Of a stretch of DNA of 64,000 nucleotides, positions 45,905-55,266 are shown piece by piece. The number at the start of each line of letters is the position of its first letter. The stretch's first letter is position 1. Source of the DNA: Reticulitermes speratus (lineage: Eukaryota; Arthropoda; Insecta; Blattodea; Rhinotermitidae); the NCBI GenBank assembly GCA_021186555.1, contig JAJKFL010000026.1, positions 5,597,209 through 5,661,208 on the forward strand. Reading direction: 5' to 3'. The notes beneath the pieces were generated by a model. The model ran no database searches and had not been told where the DNA came from. It worked only from the letters and a program-made list of their open reading frames with translations. Both the position numbers and the translations under genes were made by a program.

Positions 45905-47255
45905 GGCAGTATGTTGCTCTGAAATGGCTGGTGGCATTTACCAGTGACACAGATTCACATCCACAACAATCAAATCCTCAATTTCGTCTCAGTTAAAACC
46001 CCAAAACTTGATGTAAATATTGCAATCGGTGTACATAATATTATCAAAAAAAACTCAGTAAACTTACTCTGACATTACCATAACAATACTGATATATTTC
46101 AAGGTTTGTTGCTTTACATGGGAAACCCACCTCTGTTAATGTTACAAGGACTACTAAACTTATACAGGGTGATTCTTGAGTTGTGGGCTTTATTGTAGGA
46201 GATGATATGTTGAATCTTTGTGATCAAAAAAACTTCATTTAAAACGTGCGTCAGATTTAGGTCACATACAGAATAATGACTGAATCAAAACGTATAATAA
46301 AGGGTAGAGATTATTTGAAAAGATATGGAATAAAATAATAAACAAACACATTACCTGATAAATTCAAGGTATAAATTGCAAATAATAAAATAAAGAGTAC
46401 ACAGTTTACTGCCTAGCAGGTGTTCTTGGAGCTGATACATTATTAACTTCTTCCTTTGTGAGGTGTAAGTCACAATGGACTCTACAGAAAAAAATTTGCT
46501 ATTAGCGCAAATTTTCCACTAAACAAAGTGCCAGATAGGTAAACTTGTACTGTGCCCCATCATCATATATCTTAGTTACTGTGCACACCCTCTCAGAGCA
46601 AAAGACAGTGCAATTGTGATTATAACACAAGACGTTAGGCCACGTCTTGCTTTAAAAAGCAACACTGACCAATAAACATCAATGACCAAAAATACATCTA
46701 TAGCTGGAAATACACACTGGGATGTCCAACATTAAGGTAGTAACATGGACCTCAAATTGCTGAAAGAAATGAAAGTATGTTGCACTGAAGTTGCTGGCGG
46801 CATTTACCAGTGACACAGTGTCACATCCACAACACTGAAATCTTCAGTTACGTCGCAGTTAAAACCTTAAACCTCGCAAACACCACTTCAGTCGGTGGTC
46901 ATAGTACTATCAAAAAACTCATAAACTTACTCTGACATTATCACAAAAAGTACTGATATACTTCAAGGTTTGTTGCTGTACATGGAAAAATCAACCACCT
47001 GTGTTAATATCACAAGGACTACTAAACTTATACAGGGTGATTCATGAGTTGTGGGCTTTATTGCAGGGGATGATTTCCTGGGACTTGTGATGAAAAAACT
47101 TCACATAAAGTTGTGTCCGATTTTGAACGGTTACAGAGTTATGACCGCCTTAAACTTAGGATAAAAGCTAAGGATTATTGAACAGGTATGAAATAAAATA
47201 ATAGAGAAACATATTACCTAATAAATTTAACGTATAAATTTAACTTTATGAAAGA
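45905..47255 (+). repeat. Direct duplication with 868-bp offset
   Basis: 45905-46385 and about 46773-47255 share sequence in order ('ggcatttaccagtgacacag', 'aaggtttgttgct', 'actactaaacttatacaggg'), diverged by roughly 15-20% by eye. Each copy runs into a 'tacagggtgattc' element end, at 46163 and 47031. Confidence 0.8.
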
Positions 47256-47617
47256 AACTACGTTTAATTTATACTGACCTGCTGTTAAAGCACTTTTTCG
47301 AATAACCAACCCTCAGCCGCAAAGCACCTCGCCACTCAGTTTTGAATAGCGCGAGTGTCAGTGCCAGAGATAAGCCTGCAATATCCTTAAGTCAGCCTCC
47401 TCTCAGTGGCAGAAGCAATGTTATTCGAGGTCGCGTAGCGTATAACAGACACCACGAAGTGTGACGCGCGATTCACAGGACTACGTTTACGGAAATAAAA
47501 ACAAATACACAGCACCATAACCTCTGAGAATATAACCAACGATAACAGTAAATCTTTTGATCACAAAGACTAAATCATCCCCTACATTAATGTCCACAAC
47601 TCATGAATCACCCTGTA
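47031..47617. mobile_element. Non-coding DNA element with 'tacagggtgattcatgag' termini
   Basis: Left end TACAGGGTGATTCATGAGTT and right end AACTCATGAATCACCCTGTA are exact inverted repeats. No transposase frame. A left-end-only copy is at 46163. It ends about 20 bp before the start of the termicin-bearing duplicated segment. Confidence 0.8.
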
Positions 47618-48225
47618 CAACGACAACAACAAATAATGTTTCTTTAAGTCATGACCACATATTAGTTTGTATTAATGTCTTCCACATGCAAGGGGGTCCT
47701 GATATTATGCACTGTAACAGACCTTCGATAAATTTATAATTTCTATTACCACGATATTTGTATACAATATATTACAATAATAATATGGCGACCGCGCAAA
47801 ACTTTTCTTCGTAGTTCGGTTTTAATTGCGATACCTAATTAACCACTACGGATACGTACGTGCAGTTTGCAACGTAGATACGTGACCGAGTCAGAAAATG
47901 TCTGGAATAAGATTTTTGTTTAAAAAAAATACAATATTATTGAGTCTGCTTAGTAGCATCATTTTTCACATAATTACCCTTATTTTCAAAGCATCTGGTC
48001 CGCCGGGCACTACGTTTCTATATGTACAATAAGGAGTATAGCCAACAAAACAAAATTTAAAAAATCACTCGGGACACTTTCGAACTGAGTCACGAAACGT
48101 ATATGCCAAATATATAGCTAAAAATGCGTTCTGCAAAAGACAATAAATAAACTGGCAGTAATAATAAATTTCTCATGTCACAAGCACAGCACGCCATGAC
48201 AGTTCTAGTCACTGACAGCATACGC

Positions 48226-48235
48226 GGGATTCCCC
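48226..48235 (+). promoter_or_regulatory. Rel/NF-kappaB-type site upstream of termicin-1
   Basis: GGGATTCCCC, an exact match to the kappaB consensus GGGRNNYYCC, 224 bp before the start codon. The aligned position of the second gene also holds one. Two GATA-type sites TGATAA follow at 48275-48280 and 48328-48333; kappaB plus GATA is the usual arrangement in insect immune promoters. Function here is inference. Confidence 0.7.
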
Positions 48236-48383
48236 ACAGTACTGAAGTCTTAGGCACTGCCCTTAACCAAACAGTGATAACAAGAATAAAGATTTAGACT
48301 CTTTAAGAACAAGAAGAAAAATCAGACTGATAACAATGGAGGAAGATCCGGCTCTGTAAATGGCCTCCGTGTACCTCAAGTAG

Positions 48384-48392
48384 TATATATAT
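48384..48392 (+). promoter_or_regulatory. Candidate TATA box of termicin-1
   Basis: TATATATAT, 67-75 bp before the ATG. A TCATT initiator-like sequence at 48399 is too close for normal TATA spacing, so the exact transcription start is not settled. Confidence 0.5.
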
Positions 48393-48458
48393 GGGCGGTC
48401 ATTACCGACAGCTAAGTAATTGCAACAAACCCTGAAGAAGACGTCCACGTCTGCTACA

Positions 48459-48528
48459 ATGAGGACTCTCTGTATCCTGCTCGTCTTTCTGGTGGCAGTC
48501 TGCGTGTTCATTGCGCAGCACCCTGCAG
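48459..48528 (+). CDS. termicin: Termicin-1 exon 1 (signal peptide)
   Basis: 23 codons plus one base; a hydrophobic core LCILLVFLVAVCVFIA follows MRT. Donor 'cctgcag|gtaagc'. The leader ACGTCCACGTCTGCTACA before the ATG is identical in both genes. Confidence 0.95.
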
Positions 48529-51500
48529 GTAAGCTGGCTACCTAACGTCATTTTTACAAATACTGCGTGTTAGATTCATATATTTAATATTAATTTGAGG
48601 CATTTTGAATCTTTAAATTGTTCTTCTTCTTCATTTCCTGTTGCCATAACACGGATTGGGCCAAAGATCCGTCCCAAAGCTGGTAAACCGTTCTCTTTCT
48701 TGGTCGGTCAAAGTCGTGTCTTCCTACAGGACTGTACTAATATCCCTTGTATATGTTCCTGCCATGTTCCTAATATCGATATCAGAAACTTCATCTCATT
48801 CGAGATCTTTCCAATCTTTTCTTGTCTCGAGTTCTTAGCAATCACATTTCACTGCCATACATAAAGGGCACTGTGCATCCAGCCGCATTCTTTCTAAGAT
48901 TGTTAAAATTTTGCGCAGACCATATTCTAAATTACCTATACAGGGCATACACAAAAGAATGGTGCGGTTTCAAAAGTGAATAAAAAATGTATTTCTCACC
49001 TTACATGGGCATAACATACACCGTCAGCGGCGGCAACTGTCCAAGTTTCTCATTTGGTAATTACAATCCTTCAATGTGTGCACCCTGGGTCACACGACAC
49101 ACATCCACACGGTAATCAAACTCATCCCAGACCCGGTGTAGCATGTCCGCTGTAATGGCCTGCAGTGCATGCGTTATCCGATCACGAATTTCATGGATGG
49201 ACGCGGGCAATGGTGGTACATAAACGCTGTCTTTAACGAACCCCCAAAGAAAGAAATCGCACGGTGTAAGATCTGGCGAACGGGGTGGCCAAGGGAGAAG
49301 GTTCTTGTCTCCATTTGCAGCAGCACGTCCGATCCAGCGCTGTGGAAGAACACGATTGAGAAGCATTCGTACATTCCTGTGAAAATGGGGGAAAGCTCCG
49401 TCCAGTTGTAGAATGTAATCGTCATAATTGGTATCAGTTGGGGTAACAACCAGCTTTCCAACATGTCCAACTTTTGAAACCGCACCATTCTTTTGTGTAT
49501 GCCCTGTATATTCAAACAAGTCCAACAGAATATACTCTGTGCAAAATTTTGACAATCTTAGAAACAATGCAGCGTGGCTTTATCAACAAACAAAGAATAT
49601 GTAAGAAATAACAAATATACAATATTCCAATTTTATGACAATTGTAGGATTTGTGAGACCTCACAAATTAAAGCATGTAAACTTGGATTATAAATTGTGT
49701 AATTTAATGCCTGAAAACGGTCGATTACGACCGAAATATGTAGCATAGAGTTTTGGATTTAATAAATTGTGGCGTTTGACGACATTGCATAAATTACTAC
49801 TAGCAACTGTTCTTTTTATTTTTAACTTACACATTTTTGTTTTTTAGTTTTGAACATTTTTCTATTCTCTTTTATATAATTTAAATGCCAATTTGACTTA
49901 CAAATATATTTTACAAATAACGTGTAAAGTGTGTGGTAATTTATTTACCGCTGCTGACTATGAAACACATATAAACAGAAATGTAATGCCATTTTTGATG
50001 CTCTGGTTCTATTCTGCCTGTGTGGACAGTAGGACAACAGTTACAAACGAACATGTTTATTGCTGTTTGCAAACCTATGTTTTTTACACCGCTTTATTCA
50101 ATGTGTTCATTGTCTGTTGTTTCTGAGGATGTACAGTAATGAGGACTGTACTGGTCACAGAAGCAGGTGAAACATATGGTCAAACAGCACCACGCACACT
50201 GTATCAAGGCGGCTCTAAGACACCAAGAACAGATAAAAAGATGGAAAACATATATAATTGACATTTGGGAAGAATGATCAATCATTTGTCAGTTTTGAAC
50301 CGTGCCATACATAGTGCAATATGTCTCCAAATATTGGTGCACTTAACTGATGGTGCGGCAACGAAAGAAGTCTTATAATACATTTGGTTGATGAAATAGG
50401 TATTTACAGAAATTACACTTCTGTAAATATGTACTTCATACTTAGTAACAATAAATAAATTAGCACATTATTCTTACATTATAAATAATATATATTTGCA
50501 TGGCAAATCAGCATTGAAATATACAACAGAAAATAAATAAAATGGTAATAAAGACTAAAAAATAAAGATGAGCAAGGTAAAAAAGTTAACCAAACGAGAT
50601 TAACCGGGTGAGGTTCGAACACATACACTTCGCACTATAAGTCGCATGCCTTAACCCCTGAACTACCGACTGCTGAAATGCTGAGAGTCAGATCAGCGAT
50701 GACATGGCAGACACAAAACTTCAATATCGAAGGTCTCTGCAATTTCCAAATAAGGGGTCATTCTGCTTGGTCATTTCATCTTATGGAAAGGCGACCTTTA
50801 AGTCACAAACTTTAAAAGCAATTGTTGAGGACTTGATCATGCACTCTCTTTGTAAGTGAAACACACTAAATCAGCTTGTTATATTCTTTGTGTTCCCACC
50901 ATGTAGCTGTTATCCCCCCCCCCCCCCCCCACACTCAGCGTCAATTTGAAAGCACCTCCTATTCTCTTACAGCTGCAGACTGCGACCAACAGAGCTGTTG
51001 GGTCACGTGCCAACGAAAGTACACCATCAATTTCAGAAACGCATTCTGTGATGGATCATCATGTCAATGTGGTAAGTTACACCTCTTTTAGTTCTGAAGC
51101 ACGCAAGGATGTCTTCAAGTATTCAGTAACGTCAAAACCTATATTTATCCTCCCAATTACCTGCACCTCAATGCCTGTAGCAAACCAACTCTGCCAGGCC
51201 TCAACATGCTGGGTGAACTTTACCTTACAGCATGGACTGGATGCAGCTGGCTCAGAACAGGGACAAGTAGCAGGCTCATATGAACACAGCAATAAAACTT
51301 TTGGTTCCACAAAAGGTGGGAAACTTCTTTGATAGCTGTATAACTGTTAGCTTCTAAAGAAGGTCTGTGGTCCATAGAGTTGCTCAAACACTGGGATCCC
51401 ATCTTATATTCATATCAGAGAATCATGCTATGAAGGAATGATCGAGTGGAAGTATAGCTTCTTTAATTCTTAAACTTGGTCCTAGATGGAGGTGTTTGGT

Positions 51501-52612
51501 CAGCTCCAAGCTTGGGCTGCTTTGTTCAGGAGAAAAAGCCCCCATTAACCATTGAATAGGAGGCTGGGAGGGCCCAAGAACCGGTCTTCACACTGATAAA
51601 AATCTCTCTCCCATGTCATGAATCAAACTATGACGCCTCAGTAGTCCAGCCTGTAGCGTAGTCACTGTACTGAGTTTGGGTTGGTTCTCCTCAGTCTGTA
51701 TTTATTTAATATTATTTTCTCTTACACCAATTACGGCCTTACTTCATACTTACTTCACAGTAAACTTCACCATATGTATGGTACCTGCTTTCGGTGTGCT
51801 TCTATCTCCAAAGTACAGATCTACCATAATAACATACACGTAGGATCAGTTCGAAGTTTCTGTTACGACACATCACTGAATATTGTCTTTAGTCAGACTG
51901 AGATGTTCTATTGTTGATGCAACTTCAACATAGATCAAAATGTTATGGTCCTCTTTGATGGCACATTAAAAATCCTTAAACTACACTCAGATAAAGCAGA
52001 TTATTTTTTGAAGACAAAAGCTAATAATTTCTCTTCCTATTCAAGAAATTACTACCATATATTATGGGACTAACAAGTTCATTACTACACTCATAAACAG
52101 CCTGCAACTGACCCCCATCTTGAGCCAAATCAATCCAGTCCACAGCCTCACATTCTACTTCCATAATACCCTCTTTAACATTAACCTCACATCTACACCT
52201 ATGTCTTCCAAGTGCACTATTTTTTCAGGGTTTTCAGACCAAAAATTCATAACTATTTCTTGTTTAAAAACAGTGTTTTGAGAACATACACATAATGCAC
52301 ACTGTAACATGAAAGAAATGAACAAGGAAAAGCTCTAGTAAGGTGAGTCAGAGGTGAAGAAATGCTGCAATATACCACTCAAACATATCACTCAAGATGG
52401 CTGAACATACCACTGCAATCACTGAACTGATAAAAGGAAACACACAAATAAACAAGCATGCTGAATGCTTTTGCAGATATGTTCACAATTATGTCACAGA
52501 CAATTAGGCAGTTGCAAGCACTGAAACTTTGCACTGTAATAAAGTTTCTCTGAGCTGTTACGTTAACATGAATAATCTTCTACTTGTTTCAGTGTTTGTC
52601 ACTGGAGGCTAG
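48459..52612 (+). CDS. termicin: Termicin-1 precursor (three exons joined)
   Basis: Secreted antifungal/antibacterial peptide of the cysteine-stabilised alpha-beta fold. Exons: 48459-48528 (signal), 50973-51071 (mature, six Cys), 52593-52612 (last residues and stop), with GT-AG borders in phase 1. Predicted length is 62 residues. The signal segment starts MRTLCILLVF and ends near QHPA; the six cysteines are at 27, 32, 36, 49, 54 and 56, spacing C-X4-C-X3-C-X12-C-X4-C-X1-C, exactly that of termicin. The C-terminus VFVTGG fits the family; the last Gly could serve as amide donor, since termicin is known to be amidated. There is no propeptide of note. Mature part near neutral by count (3 acidic, 3 basic). 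AATAAA at 52761 is a good polyA signal. A transposon-derived insertion occupies part of intron 1. Confidence 0.93.
48939..49508 (-). mobile_element. Tc1/mariner element with transposase C-terminal remnant, in termicin-1 intron 1
   Basis: Termini TACAGGGCATACACAAAAGA and complement with TA flanks. The minus-strand frame (49061 to about 49470) reads LQLDGAFPHFHRNVRMLLNR and LLPWPPRSPDLTPCDFFLWG, the second and third acidic active-site regions of a DDE transposase (47 residues between the two Asp by my count). The N-terminal half, including the DNA-binding domain and first Asp, is missing, so it is non-autonomous. Absent from the paralogous intron, so it inserted after the duplication. Confidence 0.92.
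49685..49790 (+). mobile_element. Penelope-like fragment with hammerhead-like remnant
   Basis: 'tgcctgaaaacggtcgatta' then 'cgaccgaaatatgtagcata': stem GGTCG/CGACC retained, core CTGAAAA altered from CTGANGA. Confidence 0.5.
50585..50692 (-). mobile_element. tRNA-like head of an unclassified SINE, minus strand
   Basis: Minus strand reads 'gtcggtagttcaggggttaa' ... 'gtgttcgaacctcaccc': A- and B-box-like, with imperfect acceptor pairing. Not scored as a tRNA gene. Confidence 0.5.
50973..51071 (+). CDS. termicin: Termicin-1 exon 2 (mature peptide)
   Basis: Acceptor 'ttctcttacag' ends at 50972; an alternative AG at 50977 would shorten the N-terminus by two residues. Encodes all six cysteines. 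Donor 'tgtg|gtaagt'. If the intron were retained, translation would continue GKLHLF and stop at 51089-51091. Confidence 0.94.
51420..51685 (-). mobile_element. SINE family A2 copy in termicin-1 intron 2, shared with termicin-2
   Basis: Minus-strand copy, from 'atgctatgaaggaatgatcg' to 'gtcactgtactgagt'. The same insertion at the same site is at 58085-58345, so it predates the duplication. About 51190-51400, just before it, is a LINE 3' fragment also present at about 57890-58070. Confidence 0.82.
52593..52612 (+). CDS. termicin: Termicin-1 exon 3 (terminal)
   Basis: Acceptor 'acttgtttcag' ends at 52592; codes VFVTGG and TAG with the split Val codon completed by exon 2. Followed by a 3'UTR with AATAAA at 52761-52766. 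Confidence 0.9.
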
Positions 52613-52984
52613 TCTTTGGCAGCAAGTTACTACACACTAGCATACGGAAGATGCTGAGTGTTTAACGTTCTGACAGCTGTCTCTTCACTTCTGCCAACTG
52701 TAAAATGATAATCTTGTTGAGAAATGGCAGCTGCAAATATTAATATGTAACTGTAATAGAAATAAAAAGATATCCAGCATAAAACTGTAGTCCTATCTCT
52801 TCCCACATGACCCTAATTTATTTACTTGGGATATATGAACAAAAAGACTGAGATTAAAAATACACATCGCTGTAGAACTTCTGCGCAGCACTTTCGTATC
52901 GCCCAATTTTTATCATCAGCAGTGTCACTGCTTTGTTGTTTTAACCACATAATTGTCAATTTATTATTTTATGTCTGCTCAATC

Positions 52985-53180
52985 CGCACAATCCTGTGTT
53001 GCATATGGCTCAGGTGATCAGTCACCATCCACTGACTGTGCAGACCTGGGTTTGATACCAGACAAGTCCATGTGGGATTTGTGGTGGAAAAGAAGGCACT
53101 GGGACAGGTTTTCCTCTCAGTACTTCTGTTTTCCCCTATCAATATCATTCCACCAAAGATCCATAATCATCTTCATTCAT
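52985..53180 (+). mobile_element. SINE family B copy (duplicated at 60.3 kb)
   Basis: 'atggctcaggtgatcagtca', 'acctgggtttgatacc', 'tgtggtggaaaagaagg': a diverged B element at the end of duplication copy A. 53181-53654 contains a CTGATGATGG...GAAACATGTAG fragment (about 53478) and an (AAT)n run (53617-53654). Confidence 0.75.
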
Positions 53181-53618
53181 CTGTCATGAACAGTATATAA
53201 TCTTAACAATCAGAAAGGATGTTGCACACCATCATACTACTCGATTGAAATTCCCTGTCATTATCAGCACTATCATCAAAGATAAACAATTATGGCCACT
53301 TACAGAGAAGCTGTCAATGGGCTCAATGTCAGATTTTTATGAAGTGTATGAGAAAATTTAATAAACGTGTACTACTATAACAACACAATGTCATAAACAT
53401 AGTTGCGATGTGAACTGTGTTTATGACATATTTTATGCATTGTTGAGGAAGAACTTTTTTACACCAATCCATACTTCCTGATGATGGATTTGAAGAAGCT
53501 GAAACATGTAGCATTAAATAATGCGAGTTAAAAACAGCATTATGTAAGAGTTGTGATTGATAGCCTTTTGACTTTCCTAATTTTCGCATTAACATCACAA
53601 ACGGATATCCCATATCAA

Positions 53619-53655
<37 letters not shown>

Positions 53656-54196
53656 TTTCGTTAAGTCATGACCAGGGATTACTGTGTATTAATGTCTTCC
53701 ACATGCAAGGGGGCCCTTAAGTTATGCACGGTAAGAAATCTTAGATAAATTTATAATTTCGGTTACCGTGATATTTGTACAGAATGTATTACAATAATAA
53801 TATGGCGACCGCGCGAAACATTCATCCGTCTTTCGGTTTTAATTGCGATAATTAATTCATCACTGAGGATAGGTACGTGAAGTTTGGAACGTAGATACGT
53901 GGTTGAGTCAGAAAATATCCGGAATGTATTTTTTTAAAACAAGGAATACTATTTGAGTCTGCGTAGTAGCATCATTTTTCACTTAATCACCCTTATTTCC
54001 AATGCATTTCGTCTACCGTGCAACACGTTTCTGTATGAACAATGAGGAGCATGGCCAACACAACAAAACTGAAAACGTATCCAAAGTAAATGGTGAAGGC
54101 CGTCGATCACACCTAAGTATGATGTTACAGTATTATGTAATATTATATGATACTACATTACATGGTACATTTTACTTGATAGTGTAATGTCGCCTG

Positions 54197-54503
54197 GGGT
54201 CACGAGGTGGCGCAGTTGGTTGAGGCACTGCTCTACAAGCCGGAAGGTCGCGGGTTCGATTCCCGATGGTGTCACTGGAATTTTTTATTGACATAATCCT
54301 TTCCGTCGCACTATGGCCCTGGGGTCGACTCAGCCTCTAACAGAGATGAGTACCAGCAGTATTTCATGGGGGATAAAGACGGCCGGTGCGTAGGGCTGAC
54401 AACCTTACCACCTTCATGTGCCGATTGTCTATAAATATGGGAGTCTCAACCTCCTGGAACCCTAAGGGCCTGTCCAGGCTTGTAATGGGATTGCTTTACC
54501 TTA
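54197..54503 (+). mobile_element. SINE family D, complete copy, in duplication copy B
   Basis: 11-bp TSD AATGTCGCCTG at 54186-54196 and 54504-54514. The target is a Penelope-like fragment with CCTGATGATGGCC...CGAAACATGTAG (about 54511-54565). Confidence 0.93.
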
Positions 54504-54940
54504 AATGTCGCCTGATGATGGCCTTTTGTACTTAAGTCGAAACATGTAGCATTAAAGTTATATAATTATACAACATAAAACTTGTGATTTACAGCCTTCA
54601 CCCCTTCACTTTGTATATCTTCATCACAACGGAATGCTTATCCTAAATATATTAAAAAGAATATATCTTTTCGGATACTTTCTGACTCACCCACGTGGAT
54701 CACATACATTATGAAACAGTATCTATTCGCAAACATGGCGACGACGCGGAACTTGTATGCAGAATATATGCCAACACTTAAAAAATACGGGCCTAAAAAA
54801 ACAATGAAAATAAAACAATGCTAATAACACACGCAAATTTTGTGAATGAGGAAAATTCGTTTTTATTTCTACTCGTCAATTTTGGCTTCACGTTGCAAGG
54901 ACGTGACACTGTGGCTGTTGTAGTCGCTGATAACAAACAC

Positions 54941-54950
54941 GGAATTCCCC
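54941..54950 (-). promoter_or_regulatory. Rel/NF-kappaB-type site upstream of termicin-2
   Basis: Plus strand GGAATTCCCC, minus strand GGGGAATTCC, an exact match to GGGRNNYYCC. It lies 247 bp before the start codon and aligns with the site at 48226 ('ttccccaca' shared). A GATA-type TGATAA is at 54928-54933. Confidence 0.7.
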
Positions 54951-55091
54951 ACAAGCTAATCTCACGTCTGTACTGAGAAACTGGGATCTGTCCTTCATGA
55001 GTTAGCGATTACATGGAGGAAATATTCCAATGTCTTAAAGGTTAAAGGGCAATGAGGAAAAAGAGACAGACGAAGGAGGAAGATGCGTCAG

Positions 55092-55098
55092 TATAAAT
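55092..55098 (+). promoter_or_regulatory. Candidate TATA box of termicin-2
   Basis: TATAAAT about 100 bp before the ATG. Its position does not match the TATATATAT of the first gene, so the two core promoters have diverged or one call is wrong. Confidence 0.5.
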
Positions 55099-55196
55099 CT
55101 CCTGTCTGTAACTAATGTCAAACAAATAACGGCCGTCATCACCAACAGCTGCACAGCGTTCACCAAAGCCTGCGGAAGACGTCCACGTCTGCTACA

Positions 55197-55266
55197 ATGA
55201 GGACTCTCTGTATCCTGCTGGTCTTTCTGGTCGCAGTGTGCGTGTTCATTGCGCAGCACCCTGCAC
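55197..55266 (+). CDS. termicin: Termicin-2 exon 1 (signal peptide)
   Basis: 23 codons, protein identical to exon 1 of termicin-1; the three codon differences are all silent. Donor 'cctgcac|gtaagc' (last exon base C, slightly weaker than G). Confidence 0.94.

Larger units (their letters stand above)
47637..53175 (+). repeat. Segmental duplication copy A (contains termicin-1)
   Basis: Aligns in order with 53655-60470: shared upstream block ('atgtcttccacatgcaaggg', 'aataatatggcgaccgcgc'), promoter, all three termicin exons, both introns, an A2 SINE in intron 2, 3'UTR and a SINE B past the gene. Copy A has a unique mariner-type insertion in intron 1. Confidence 0.9.

Noticed and set aside
48384..48403. 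TATATATAT with the TCATT initiator as a defined core promoter of termicin-1
   Set aside because: The distance (about 17 bp) is too short for a TATA-initiator pair and the second gene's TATA does not align; left as a candidate only.
48595..48864. Conserved protein in termicin intron 1 (SFLVGQSRVFLQDC...)
   Set aside because: It is present in both introns because of the segmental duplication and its frame differs by indels between copies; no domain recognised.
50876..51091. Continuous small open frame covering termicin-1 exon 2 with tail GKLHLF as a single-exon gene
   Set aside because: It lacks a signal peptide, starts in intron sequence, and the GTAAGT donor plus the VFVTGG exon fit the termicin family better. 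Kept only as a possible intron-retention form.
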